NCBI RefSeq assembly: GCF_006716425.1
Contig: NZ_VFOZ01000001.1
Span: 1,054,001-1,118,000 of the forward strand
DNA length: 64,000 nt
Direction of reading: 5' to 3'
Origin: Actinoallomurus bryophytorum
Lineage (GTDB): Bacteria; Actinomycetota; Actinomycetes; Streptosporangiales; Streptosporangiaceae
Shown: one piece after another, positions 28,889 through 37,653 of the stretch
Numbering within the stretch: the first letter of the stretch is position 1
Layout: every line of letters begins with the position of its first letter
The notes under the pieces: generated by a model
The model's input: the letters and a program-made list of their open reading frames with translations, nothing else
Databases searched by the model: none
What the model was told of the DNA's origin: nothing
Position numbers and translations under genes: made by a program

Positions 28889-29089
28889 GTGACGGCGACA
28901 TACTGCGACCACTGCGGAGACCCGCTGACGACCGGCGAGCACGAGGGATGCCTGGCCGCGCGGGAGATGGAGCCGCCGCGCTACTGCGCCGAGTGCCGCC
29001 GCCGCATGGTCGTCCAGGTCACGCCCGGTGGCTGGACCGCCGACTGCACCAGGCACGGCATCCGCACGGCGGTGAGCCCGGCGTCCTGA
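28889..29089 (+). CDS. bsaP: biotin synthase auxiliary protein BsaP
   Basis: 66 residues with six cysteines (C6, C9, C21, C33, C36, C53) in CDHCG and CAECRRR pairs and the conserved block [20 protein letters not shown]. This matches the small iron-sulfur protein BsaP (Rv1590 in M. tuberculosis), which supports turnover of BioB by helping to restore its cluster. It usually lies beside bioB; here it is 4.3 kb away but close to the biotin carrier gene. The GTG at 28889 is the only plausible start. The alternative is an unassigned zinc-ribbon protein. Confidence 0.8.
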   Translation: MTATYCDHCGDPLTTGEHEGCLAAREMEPPRYCAECRRRMVVQVTPGGWTADCTRHGIRTAVSPAS

Positions 29090-29107
29090 CGACCGGGCCC
29101 CAGGCGG

Positions 29108-29320
29108 CTACTCGATGACGGCGATCAGGTCGCCTTCCTGGATGACGTCACCCTCGGCGACCTTGAGACTGACGAGCGTGCCGGAGTCCTCGGCGAGCAC
29201 CGGGATCTCCATCTTCATCGACTCGAGGATGACGAGCGTGTCACCTTCCTCGACCGTGTCCCCCTCGGCGGCGACGACCTTCCATACGTTCGCCACCATT
29301 TCCGCGCGTACCTCAGACAA
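29108..29320 (-). CDS. stand-alone biotin carrier protein (TB7.3-like)
   Basis: 70 residues, consisting of little more than one biotinyl domain. The biotin-accepting lysine K36 lies in the canonical ESMKMEIP. It corresponds to the biotinylated protein TB7.3 (Rv3221c) of mycobacteria. It is the carrier for the biotin carboxylase encoded 69 bases upstream on the same strand; no carboxyltransferase gene is nearby. Confidence 0.93.
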   Translation of the reverse strand: MSEVRAEMVANVWKVVAAEGDTVEEGDTLVILESMKMEIPVLAEDSGTLVSLKVAEGDVIQEGDLIAVIE

Positions 29321-29389
29321 CGCGGCTCCTCTCCTCGGGCGCCGGCGTGTACCGGACGCGCTTGTCGATCAAATCGTCCGACCAGGTCA

Positions 29390-30718
29390 TCACGCGCGCA
29401 TCCGCTCCACGAGACCCGTGTCGTAGTCACCGGAGACGAACTCGGGGTTCGCCAGCAGCTCCGCAAAGAATGGCAGGTTGGTCTTGAGTCCTTCGATACG
29501 GAACCCCTCGACCGCCGTGCGCGCCGTGGCGAGGGCCTGCGCGCGGTCCGCGCCGTACACGCAGAGCTTGGCCAGCAGCGGGTCGTAGAACGGGGTGACC
29601 TTGTTGCCCGCCTGGTAGCCCGAGTCGACCCGGATGACGTCTCCGGACGGCTCCTCCCAGACCGTGATGTCGCCGGGGCTGGGCAGGAACCGCTTGGGGT
29701 CCTCGGCGTACACACGGAACTCGATCGCGTGCCCGCGCGGCGCGGCGGTGGTGAACGTCACCGGCTCCCCCGCGGCGATGAGCAGCTGCTGCTCCACCAG
29801 GTCGATGCCGGTCACCAGCTCGGTGACCGGGTGCTCGACCTGGAGCCTGGTGTTCATCTCGAGGAAGACGAACTCCTGTGCCACCGGGTCGACCAGGCAC
29901 TCGACGGTGCCGGCGCCGCGGTAGCCGACCGCCTCACCGGCGCGTACGGCCGCGGCGAGCATGCGGGCGCGCAGTTCCGGCCCGACCCCGGTGGACGGCG
30001 TCTCCTCCACGACCTTCTGGTGCCGGCGCTGCACCGAGCAGTCACGCTCGCCGAGCGCCACCACCGTGCCGTCGGCGAGCCCGAGGATCTGGATCTCGAC
30101 ATGGCGGGCGCGCTCGACGAAGCGTTCGAGCAGGATGTCGGAGTTTCCGAAGAACCGCTCGGCTCGCGTACGCGCGGTCTCGAAGGCCTTGCGCAGCCCG
30201 GCCTCGTCGTAGGCGACGCTCATGCCGATGCCGCCGCCCCCGCCGGACGCCTTGACCATGACCGGGTAGCCGAGGCCGGCGGCGACCGCGGCGTCGGCGT
30301 CGGGCACCGGCTCGCGGGTGCCGGCCGCGACCGGGACGCCCGCCTGCTCCATGAGGTTGCGCGCGCTGATCTTGTCGCCCATCGCGGTGATCGCGTCCGC
30401 CGGCGGGCCGATCCAGATCAGCCCGTCGTCGTTGACCCTGCGGGCGAACGCGGCGTTCTCGGCCAGGAAGCCGTAGCCGGGGTGGATGGCACGGGCGTTG
30501 GTACGCCTCGCGGCCTCCATCACCGCGTCGACGTCGAGATAGCTCTTCGCGGGCTGTGCGGGGCCGATGAGCACCGCCTCGTCGGCCTCGGCGACGTACG
30601 GGAGGTCGGCGTCGGCCTCGGAGTAGACCGCGATCGCCTTGATCCCGAGCGCACGCACGGTTCGGATCACCCGCCGGGCGATCTCGCCTCGATTGGCCAC
30701 CAACACCGACTCGAACAC
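29390..30718 (-). CDS. accC: biotin carboxylase subunit of acyl-CoA carboxylase
   Basis: 442 residues, close to the typical AccC length. ATP-grasp enzyme that carboxylates biotin. Motifs: LVANRGEIARRVIRTVRALG, HPGYGFLAENAAFARR, the glycine-rich ATP lid VKASGGGGGIGMSVAY, and FLEMNTRLQVEHPVTE with catalytic residues. It ends before any carrier domain, which is instead supplied by the separate small gene downstream. Transcribed leftwards with that gene, below the two HD-GYP genes. Confidence 0.95.
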   Translation of the reverse strand: MFESVLVANRGEIARRVIRTVRALGIKAIAVYSEADADLPYVAEADEAVLIGPAQPAKSYLDVDAVMEAARRTNARAIHPGYGFLAENAAFARRVNDDGLIWIGPPADAITAMGDKISARNLMEQAGVPVAAGTREPVPDADAAVAAGLGYPVMVKASGGGGGIGMSVAYDEAGLRKAFETARTRAERFFGNSDILLERFVERARHVEIQILGLADGTVVALGERDCSVQRRHQKVVEETPSTGVGPELRARMLAAAVRAGEAVGYRGAGTVECLVDPVAQEFVFLEMNTRLQVEHPVTELVTGIDLVEQQLLIAAGEPVTFTTAAPRGHAIEFRVYAEDPKRFLPSPGDITVWEEPSGDVIRVDSGYQAGNKVTPFYDPLLAKLCVYGADRAQALATARTAVEGFRIEGLKTNLPFFAELLANPEFVSGDYDTGLVERMRA

Positions 30719-30811
30719 CAGTCCTCCTCATTTCGTCAGCCCAGGAAGAATAACCACGCGCCACCCGGCGGAGTGCGTCTCCCGCCGACAAAAACTCCTG
30801 TGACCGCCTTG

Positions 30812-32077
30812 TCAGCGGATGCGGTCGACGGCGTGGCCGAGAGCCTCGACCACGGTCGGGTCGTACTCCGCGGCCGAATCCCCCCGCAGGCGTTCGAGCA
30901 CGGCGGCGGACCGGTCGCGGTCCGATGACGCCCCGACGAGATCATCGTAGGCGTTGGCGACTTTGATGACGCGGCTGGCCAGCGGTGGCGCCGACCCCTC
31001 GGCCGCGCGGTAGGGCTCGGACTGGCGGCGTACGATCTCGGCGACCTCGTGGAGGACACCGGTCTTGGTGATCACTCCGGCGCCGAGGCCGGCGATGCGG
31101 CGCTGTTCGTTGGGTGAGGCCAGCACGGTCGCGCCGCCCGGGATCGGGTCACGCAGCGAGAGCTGGCCGATGTCGTGCATGAGCGCGGCGTACTCGAGCT
31201 CGAGCAGCGCCTCCTCGGTCATGCCCAGCTCGCGTCCCATCGCGACGGCCAGCTCGCTGACACGCCTCGAGTGGCCCGTCTCGACGTATCCGCCGACCTC
31301 GGTGACCTGGGACAGGGCTCGTACGGTCTGCAGGTAGGTGGCCCGGATGCCGGCGAAGCGCCGGAACGCGAACTGCGTCACGAGGATGGGCGCGGTGAAC
31401 ACCAGCAGGGCCACCGGTCCCATCACGAACATGCTCACCGCGATGAGCATGCCGGTCGCTCCCGAGGCGGCGCACAGCGGGACCTTCGCCCAGATCTCGT
31501 CGCCCAGGGCGATCCCGAACCGGGTGCGTACGGCCTCGGCGCGGATGGTCGCGGCGGCCACGACCTCGGCCGCGCAGGCGAGCATCACGGTCAGCGCCAT
31601 CACGGTGATGAGCACGGGCCAGTGATGCCGCAGCGACGAGGTGACGAGCGGGCGGAAGATGAACGCCACGAGCGCCGGGCTGAGGATCCGGCGGGCCATC
31701 GCGTCGAGCGCCGGGATCCGGCCGACGGCGATGTGCGGCAGCGCCCCGACGAGCGTGCCGCAGGCCGTGACGGTCACGACCTGGAAGGCCGAGTGCGCGG
31801 CCGGTTCGTTGCCCACCCGCAGGAGGAGTGCGTACCCCAGGGAGCCGGCGCTGGCGATCGGGGCCACCTCGCGGTTGCCGGGCATGATCATCCGGAGCAG
31901 CTCGCCGACCGCGATCAGCGCGCCGAACATGATGGCCGTGCGCGAGTCCTTCAGGCCAACGGCGCCGACCTGGGTGACGGAGGCGATGACGAGCATTCCC
32001 GCCACGGCGATCAGCAGGAGCTGACCGGAGTCGAGCGACTGCCACGCCGGCCGCTGCCGGCCTGCCGTCGCGCTCAT
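30812..32077 (-). CDS. HD-domain membrane protein with degenerate HD-GYP output
   Basis: 421 residues. The N-terminal half (about 1-250) is hydrophobic, with several membrane segments. The C-terminal half keeps the HD core (TGHSRRVSELAVAMG, YAALMHDIGQLS), but the GYP loop is gone: where DGTGYP should be the sequence reads EIVRRQSEPYRAAEG. Cyclic-di-GMP hydrolysis is therefore doubtful. The gene follows an intact HD-GYP paralog by 28 bases. The ATG at 32077 is chosen over an upstream frame that runs into that gene. Confidence 0.82.
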   Translation of the reverse strand: MSATAGRQRPAWQSLDSGQLLLIAVAGMLVIASVTQVGAVGLKDSRTAIMFGALIAVGELLRMIMPGNREVAPIASAGSLGYALLLRVGNEPAAHSAFQVVTVTACGTLVGALPHIAVGRIPALDAMARRILSPALVAFIFRPLVTSSLRHHWPVLITVMALTVMLACAAEVVAAATIRAEAVRTRFGIALGDEIWAKVPLCAASGATGMLIAVSMFVMGPVALLVFTAPILVTQFAFRRFAGIRATYLQTVRALSQVTEVGGYVETGHSRRVSELAVAMGRELGMTEEALLELEYAALMHDIGQLSLRDPIPGGATVLASPNEQRRIAGLGAGVITKTGVLHEVAEIVRRQSEPYRAAEGSAPPLASRVIKVANAYDDLVGASSDRDRSAAVLERLRGDSAAEYDPTVVEALGHAVDRIR

Positions 32078-32105
32078 GCCGCAGTGCCCTCGCCGGTCAC
32101 CCGTG

Positions 32106-33461
32106 TCACCGGACGCCTTCGCTCGCCACGCGCAGCGGTGTGCTGGGGTCGTCGTGGTCCTGCTGGGTGGTCTCGATCTCCTCGCCCTCCGGCGGGCAGA
32201 CCGGCTCGGGCTGGGTCCATCCCTCGCTCTCGAGGGCGGCGATGAACGCCTCGACCAGAGCGGGATCGAAGTGCGTGCCGGCACAGCGCCGCAGCTCGGA
32301 GATGCCCTCCTCGAGGGAACGGGCGGCGCGATAGGACCGGTTGGAGGTCATCGAGTCGAAGGCGTCGGCCACCGAGATGACACGGGCGAACTCCGGGATC
32401 TCCCCGCCGGCCAGGCCCATGGGGTAGCCGGTGCCGTCCATCCGCTCGTGGTGGTGCATGATGCCGGCGAGGGCCTCGTCGAGGAAGCCGATCTCGCGGA
32501 CGATCTCCAGGCCGCGCATCGGGTGGAGCTGGATCGCGGCGAACTCCTCTTCGGTGAGGTCACCGGCCTTCTGCAGCACCTTGGTCGGCACGCCGAGCTT
32601 GCCGACGTCGTGCAGCATCCCGGCGTAGCGGATCGCGCCCACCCGTGAGGGCGGCATGCCGATCGCCTGGGCGATCATCGCCGAGCCGCGTGACACGCGC
32701 TCGCTGTGGCCGCGCGTGTAGTAGTCCTTGGTCTCCACCGCCTGGCAGAGCGCGGCGATGGTGGCGGCGTGGGCGCGCTTCTGGGCGCTGGTCTGCTCGA
32801 ACGCCCAGCGGGCGAGCAGCATCGGCAGCAGCACCAGCACCGCGGAGAAGGGCCCGATGAGCCCCCACGGCGCCGCGATCAGCAGGCCGAACATGCCGTA
32901 CGCGAGCTGGCCGGCGGCGAGGCTGCCGATGGGCCGCCACTGGAACCCCCACAGCGGCGCGAGCTTGGTCAGCACGAGGACGACCGCCACGAGGGCGAAG
33001 TTGACGGCGACGTAGGTGACGACCGCGCCGACGTACGGCGTGATGATGCCGGGGAAAGAGCCGTTGGTCGGCTTGCCGGTCTCGCCACCGGCCGCGATGT
33101 AGACGACGCCCGCGAGGTATCCGGCGAGCGCGAACTGTGCGCCGTTGAAGAGGCGCTTCACCAGGCCGATGTCGCGCCGCCCGGCGAAGATCGCCGAGGC
33201 GCCCACCATCGCGGCGCCGGCCGGGCCGAGCAGGATGACCGAGGCCAGGCCGGCCGAGTAGCTCAGCGAGACGCGGGCGTTCTTGCTGTCGAGCGGGGCC
33301 GGCGCGGACTCACAGATCACCGAGAGAAGCGCGAGAACGGCGAGTGTGGTCCAGTCGATGCCGTGGAAGGACGAGAGGCCGATGGAGAATGCCGCGAGCA
33401 CGACGACCGTGCATACATATGCCCGCGCGGCGAGGGGTAGTCCACGCAATGCCGCCCCCAC
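32106..33461 (-). CDS. membrane-bound HD-GYP domain phosphodiesterase
   Basis: 451 residues. About seven hydrophobic segments in residues 10-225, then a canonical HD-GYP domain: H252 (TRGHSERVSR), H284-D285 (MLHDVGKLGVP), H313, the paired histidines H337/H338, and DGTGYP at 342-347. All metal and GYP residues look intact, so it probably hydrolyses cyclic di-GMP or a related signal. A polar, Asp/Glu-rich tail follows. First gene of a probable leftward operon with the degenerate paralog. Confidence 0.9.
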   Translation of the reverse strand: MGAALRGLPLAARAYVCTVVVLAAFSIGLSSFHGIDWTTLAVLALLSVICESAPAPLDSKNARVSLSYSAGLASVILLGPAGAAMVGASAIFAGRRDIGLVKRLFNGAQFALAGYLAGVVYIAAGGETGKPTNGSFPGIITPYVGAVVTYVAVNFALVAVVLVLTKLAPLWGFQWRPIGSLAAGQLAYGMFGLLIAAPWGLIGPFSAVLVLLPMLLARWAFEQTSAQKRAHAATIAALCQAVETKDYYTRGHSERVSRGSAMIAQAIGMPPSRVGAIRYAGMLHDVGKLGVPTKVLQKAGDLTEEEFAAIQLHPMRGLEIVREIGFLDEALAGIMHHHERMDGTGYPMGLAGGEIPEFARVISVADAFDSMTSNRSYRAARSLEEGISELRRCAGTHFDPALVEAFIAALESEGWTQPEPVCPPEGEEIETTQQDHDDPSTPLRVASEGVR

Positions 33462-33703
33462 GAGGTTATGGGCTAAGCCCAGGACACGCCTTGACGCATT
33501 CTTCTCTGCCTCCCCAGTGAGCTCCCTGCTCAGGGAAGCTCGTCCGTACCCGACTCACCGCCCGTCTTCGATGGACGCTCGAAGAATCGGTGGTAAGCCT
33601 AACCCGACCGGGCCACATGGCGCAGACGCGCAGGGAAACGTGAGCAAAGCGTGAATGAATCGTCACCTAGGGTCTGAGTGGACGCTCTTCGGCGGAGATT
33701 CGG

Positions 33704-33970
33704 TCAGTCGACAAGGTCGGCGCGGACCTGCTGAATACGCACGAGCACCTTCGCCCTGAGATCCTGTGGCACCGGGTCGCAGCCGCAGCTCTTGTGCACG
33801 AGCTTCTTGACCGACTCCTCCAGGCCGTACTCCCGCAGGCAGGGACCGCACTCGTCGAGATGCTGCCTCATGTCGGAGCACCCGTGCTCGTCCAGCTCCC
33901 CGTCGAGATAGGAGTAGATACGGGCGAGCACCTCGGTGCACGGGGTCTCGTGAGGCTTTCCGCAGCTCAT
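33704..33970 (-). CDS. rsrA: mycothiol-system anti-sigma factor (RsrA/RshA)
   Basis: 88-residue zinc anti-sigma (ZAS) protein. The redox switch is in place: HLDECGPC gives the H-xxx-C-xx-C motif (H37, C41, C44), with C3 and C11 near the N terminus and a further CGC. Under thiol oxidation a disulfide forms, zinc is lost and the sigma factor is released. It starts 37 bases after the sigR stop, so it is co-transcribed and autoregulated. Confidence 0.95.
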   Translation of the reverse strand: MSCGKPHETPCTEVLARIYSYLDGELDEHGCSDMRQHLDECGPCLREYGLEESVKKLVHKSCGCDPVPQDLRAKVLVRIQQVRADLVD

Positions 33971-34007
33971 TTCGCCACCTCATCTGGAGGCAGGGGCTTC
34001 CGCTCGC

Positions 34008-34730
34008 TCATGCGGAATCCTCCTTGCTCTGGCCTCCGTTCGCGCGGGCGAGCCCGCGGTCCTGCGCATAGTCTTCGAGCATCGACCGGAGCTGACGCCT
34101 GCCGCGGTGCAGCCGGGACATCACCGTGCCGATCGGAGTGCCCATGATGTCGGCGATCTCCTTGTAGGCGAAGCCCTCGACATCGGCGAAATAGACCGCC
34201 ATACGGAAATCTTCGGGCAATGCCTGCAACGCCCTCTTGACATCGGAGTCCGGAAGGTGTTCGAGAGCCTCGGCCTCCGCGGACTTCAGCCCGGTCGACG
34301 TGTGCGACTCGGCCCGGGCGAGCTGCCAGTCCTCGATCTCCTCCGACGCCGACTGCTTCGGCTCCCGCTGCTTCTTGCGGTAGGAGTTGATGAAGGTGTT
34401 GGTGAGAATGCGGTAGAGCCAGGCCTTGAGGTTCGTGCCCTCCTGGAACTGGTGAAAGGATCCGAACGCCTTGGCGAACGTCTCCTGAACCAGGTCCTCC
34501 GCATCGGCGGGGTTGCGCGTCATGCGCAACGCGGCGGAGTACAGCTGGTCGAGGAACGGGAGCACGTCACGCTCGAAACGGCGTGTGCGCTGCTCCAGAG
34601 TCTCTACTGCCTCGGGTACCTGACCCACCTCCTCCGTAGCGCCGATCCCGGCATCGAAACCATACGCTCCAGACGATAGCGGGTGGGCCGCCGGCGTCTC
34701 GTGCCGGTCCGCCAGCAAGACGGCCATCAT
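34008..34730 (-). CDS. sigR: ECF sigma factor SigR/SigH (disulfide-stress)
   Basis: 240 residues. Region 2: [31 protein letters not shown] (in part), [16 protein letters not shown]. Region 4: [35 protein letters not shown]. It activates thioredoxin, mycothiol and proteolysis genes in response to thiol oxidation. The ATG at 34730 (with 34727 as alternative) follows GAGGTG. A SigR-type promoter lies 44 bases upstream, so it transcribes itself. Confidence 0.95.
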   Translation of the reverse strand: MMAVLLADRHETPAAHPLSSGAYGFDAGIGATEEVGQVPEAVETLEQRTRRFERDVLPFLDQLYSAALRMTRNPADAEDLVQETFAKAFGSFHQFQEGTNLKAWLYRILTNTFINSYRKKQREPKQSASEEIEDWQLARAESHTSTGLKSAEAEALEHLPDSDVKRALQALPEDFRMAVYFADVEGFAYKEIADIMGTPIGTVMSRLHRGRRQLRSMLEDYAQDRGLARANGGQSKEDSA

Positions 34731-34773
34731 CACCTCGAACTTTCCCAGACCAGTGTCCGTTATGACGCTGTGC

Positions 34774-34799
34774 AACGCGCAAGGCGTCCGCGGGATTCC
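34774..34799 (-). promoter_or_regulatory. SigR-dependent promoter of sigR-rsrA
   Basis: On the minus strand the sequence reads GGAAT, 18 bases, GTT, an exact match to the known SigR consensus GGAAT-N18-GTT. It lies 44 bases before the sigR start. Confidence 0.88.
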
Positions 34800-34863
34800 C
34801 GGGAGCGGGGGAAACCGGCATGAAGTGTGAGCGCGTACCGCCAACAGGGAAGGATTGGGAGAA

Positions 34864-35631
34864 ATGCATCCCCGAGGAGCCGCCGTGCTGTCCATTCCGG
34901 CGAAGCATCCCGCAGTCGGCGAGGCCGAGACGCTCGCGAGCTACTGGACCTTCTACTGGGCCGTAGCGGCCGCGCAGCTGTCTCGATGGCTGCCTCGCCG
35001 GCCGTCGCGGATTCTCGACCTGTCCGGATCCCAGGCGCGGTACGCCGACCAGGCCGCCAACGCGGGCCACACCGTGGTCGAAGTACGCGACGCGCCCCGC
35101 GCCACGCCGCGCCCGAAACGCACGCGTACGGTCGTGGCCGACGCGGTCTCGCTGGGGTTCCTCGCCCCCGGTTCCTTCGACGCCGTCGTGGCCGAGGCGC
35201 GGATGCTCTCGCGCCACCTGGTCACCGAGGACGTCGTCGCCGAGATCGCCCGCGTGCTGCGCCCCGGCGGCCGCGTCCTGCTGAGCGTCGACTCCCTCGT
35301 GCTCGGCATGGCCATCCTCGCCGAGCAGAACTACTGGGCCCACCTGTCCGACGTGCCACGCTCGGAGGTCGTGCTCGTGCCCTGGCCGGACGGCTCGATC
35401 ACCCGGTGCTTCGGCGTGGAGCAGCTACGCGAGCTCCTCACCGAGTGCGGCCTGGAGGTCGAGTGGATCAGGCCGCGTACGGCGCTGTCCCCCTCGACGG
35501 TCGAACACGTGCTCGGCTCGAGCCCACAGGCGCTCACCCGGCTCGTACGCGCCGAGCTGACAGCACCGCAGAGCGACGAGCCGGTGGGCATCCACCTCGT
35601 CGCCAGCGCCATCAAGAGGGTCGACGCGTGA
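34864..35631 (+). CDS. class I SAM-dependent methyltransferase-like protein
   Basis: 255 residues. A Rossmann methyltransferase fold is indicated by [21 protein letters not shown] (motif I, with the glycines shifted), [16 protein letters not shown] and [17 protein letters not shown]. The substrate is unknown. The ATG at 34864 has GGGAGAA in front; an in-frame TTG at 34855 is possible. It is divergent from sigR and may respond to the same conditions. Confidence 0.82.
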   Translation: MHPRGAAVLSIPAKHPAVGEAETLASYWTFYWAVAAAQLSRWLPRRPSRILDLSGSQARYADQAANAGHTVVEVRDAPRATPRPKRTRTVVADAVSLGFLAPGSFDAVVAEARMLSRHLVTEDVVAEIARVLRPGGRVLLSVDSLVLGMAILAEQNYWAHLSDVPRSEVVLVPWPDGSITRCFGVEQLRELLTECGLEVEWIRPRTALSPSTVEHVLGSSPQALTRLVRAELTAPQSDEPVGIHLVASAIKRVDA

Positions 35632-35746
35632 GCCGGGCGCTCTCTCAGAATCCCCATCCGCAGCGAGCGTCGCGCGCTCGGACAGGGGATCCGCCGGACC
35701 CGCCCTGGGGCGTGTCTGACGAATCCCCGTCCTACCGCACGGCGCC

Positions 35747-36085
35747 CTAGCGGCGGGAGCGGTCGCGTTTTGCCTGGCAGGCCACGCAGCGCGACGCCTC
35801 GGGGCGTGCCTCCAGGCGTCCCTCCGTCACCGACAGGCCGCAGTCGACACACTTGCCGTAGGTGCCCTCACGCGCGCGTCCCAGCGCGGCGAGGACCTCC
35901 GTCCGCTGGCGGCGCATCGTGTCCAGGGCGGCGTCGACCCGTTCGGTGTCGGACAGGCTCGCGCCCGCGTCGGCCGTGTGGTGTTCGGCCTCCGGTTGCT
36001 CGCCCTTCAGGACCGCGATCGAGCGATCCAGGGCGGCGAGCATCTCATCCAGGCGCTTCTGCGCGGTGTCCAGGCTCATGCGCAC
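35747..36085 (-). CDS. TraR/DksA family zinc-finger protein
   Basis: 112 residues. A coiled coil in the N-terminal half leads to the DksA/TraR zinc finger (CVDCGLSVTEGRLEARP, then CVACQ), giving a four-cysteine site. Such proteins act through the RNA polymerase secondary channel, but short actinomycete members are poorly studied. It starts 14 bases after the SRAP gene on the same strand, so the two are co-transcribed. Confidence 0.87.
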   Translation of the reverse strand: MRMSLDTAQKRLDEMLAALDRSIAVLKGEQPEAEHHTADAGASLSDTERVDAALDTMRRQRTEVLAALGRAREGTYGKCVDCGLSVTEGRLEARPEASRCVACQAKRDRSRR

Positions 36086-36099
36086 CTCCGACGCGTGGG

Positions 36100-37026
36100 T
36101 CAGAAGAGAGTGAGGGGAGCTGAAGAAGAAATACCCACTTGGGGCGCCGGCTTGACCAGTTCGGGCCCGTTATTTGTCACCTTGTTCACCGCGGTGGACA
36201 CCGGATGGGACTCCAGGCGCCCCGAGGCCGCCGGAACCAGCAGAGAACGCACCTCATCAGGGTGGGTCAGAGCCGGATCCAGCCACGCTCCGAACCTGTC
36301 CGGCTCGACCAGCATCGGCATCCGGTCGTGGATGCGCCCCACGTCGTCGGTCGCCTCGGTCGTGATGATGGTGCAGCTCAGCACCCGCCCGCCGGCGGCG
36401 TCCGGTGACCGCCACACCTCGTACAGGCCGGCCATGGCGAGCACTCCCCCGTCGGCGGGGCGGATGAAGTGCGGCTGCTTGCCACCGTCCTCGGTGGCCT
36501 GCCATTCGTAGTAGCCGTCGGCGGGCACGAGGCAGCGGTGCAGCGCGAAGGCCCGGCGGAACGCCGGCTTCTCGTGTGCGGTCTCGACCCGCGCGTTGAT
36601 CAGCCGGGCGCCGATCGAGACGTCCTTGGCCCAGAACGGCACGAGCCCCCATCGCGCGACGTGCAGCTCGCGCACGTTCTCCGGTCGCGCCCGCTCCACG
36701 CGGGCCGCTCGCTCCTCGCCCCCCGCACCGTCGCTCACGCTTCCCGGCCGCTCCTGCTCCCCAGCGGCTCGTCCCAGACCGGCGGCGTCGCTGCCGCGTG
36801 CGCCTCCCGCTCGCGTCCGCCCCTCGGTCACCGCGCCGGCGGCTCGTCCCGCCTCCCCCGCACCACTCGCCGCGTCGCCACCGCTCAGGCGGGTCAAGAC
36901 GATAGGCACCGGCTTGGTCGGCGCCACGTTGAAGTCCGGCTCCAGCTCGTCCGCGTCGTCGACGTCGATGCCGAAGAAGTCGGCCAGCTCCTGCCGTCCG
37001 CGCGTCGACGCGTACCGACCGCACAT
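36100..37026 (-). CDS. SRAP (YedK/HMCES) family protein with long insertion
   Basis: 308 residues. Abasic-site processing enzyme that forms a thiazolidine cross-link through its N-terminal cysteine. C2 (MCGRYAST), the conserved FNVAPTKPVP, RWGLVPFWAKD, CLVPADGYYEW and the histidine of IHDRMPM are all present. Between the core elements, residues about 48-112 are an Ala/Gly/Glu/Arg-rich low-complexity insertion. M. tuberculosis has a homolog (Rv3226c) beside aroA, matching the position here. Co-transcribed with the DksA-type gene. Confidence 0.92.
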   Translation of the reverse strand: MCGRYASTRGRQELADFFGIDVDDADELEPDFNVAPTKPVPIVLTRLSGGDAASGAGEAGRAAGAVTEGRTRAGGARGSDAAGLGRAAGEQERPGSVSDGAGGEERAARVERARPENVRELHVARWGLVPFWAKDVSIGARLINARVETAHEKPAFRRAFALHRCLVPADGYYEWQATEDGGKQPHFIRPADGGVLAMAGLYEVWRSPDAAGGRVLSCTIITTEATDDVGRIHDRMPMLVEPDRFGAWLDPALTHPDEVRSLLVPAASGRLESHPVSTAVNKVTNNGPELVKPAPQVGISSSAPLTLF

Positions 37027-37080
37027 CGCCCGGGGCTCCCCTCTCTTTCCCAACCGTGCTTGGCCGCGCCTTCTATGGGC

Positions 37081-37653
37081 ATGACCGGTGTTATGCAGAT
37101 CATCAGGACCATCGCGCGACCGCTCGTCGCGGCACCATTCATGGTCACCGGACTCGAGACATTGCGCAATCCGGCCCCCCGCGCGGACAAGGTCGGCCCC
37201 GCTCTCAAACCGCTCGCGGACCGGGTGTCGTGGCTTCCCTCCAAGGATCCCGAGACGCTCGTACGTATCCAGGGAGCGATCAGCCTCGGCGCCGGGGCGC
37301 TGTTCGCGCTGGGCAGGTTCCAGCGCCTGACGACTCTCCTTCTCGCCGCCGAGATGGTGCCCGCGCTGCTCACCGAGCACCAGTTCTGGTCGGAGGACGA
37401 CCCGGGCAGCCGCGCCGTCGAACGCGCCCTGATGCTGAAGAACGCCGGGCTGTTCGGCGCGCTTCTGTACGCCGGGGCCGCGCCGAGCCGGCACCGCCCG
37501 GTCAAGGCGGCCAAGACCGGACTGCGCGAGGCGCGCATGCAGGCGGCGATCGCCAGGGCAGAGGCCGGTCGCAAGGCCGAACGCGCCCGGCGCAAGGCGT
37601 CCAAGCACGCCGCCCAGACGCAGCGCAGGGCCGCGAAGCTCACAGGTCGCTGA
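37081..37653 (+). CDS. DoxX family membrane protein with basic C-terminal tail
   Basis: 190 residues. DoxX-type core of about four membrane segments (ARPLVAAPFMVTGLETLRNP near the N terminus; QGAISLGAGALFALGRFQ; TTLLLAAEMVPALLTEHQ). Residues from about 142 form a very basic, Ala-rich helix (AEAGRKAERARRKASKHAA). Starts at 37075, 37081 or 37093 are possible; no clear Shine-Dalgarno. Its 3' end overlaps the convergent ABC-like gene by 14 bases. Confidence 0.82.
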   Translation: MTGVMQIIRTIARPLVAAPFMVTGLETLRNPAPRADKVGPALKPLADRVSWLPSKDPETLVRIQGAISLGAGALFALGRFQRLTTLLLAAEMVPALLTEHQFWSEDDPGSRAVERALMLKNAGLFGALLYAGAAPSRHRPVKAAKTGLREARMQAAIARAEAGRKAERARRKASKHAAQTQRRAAKLTGR

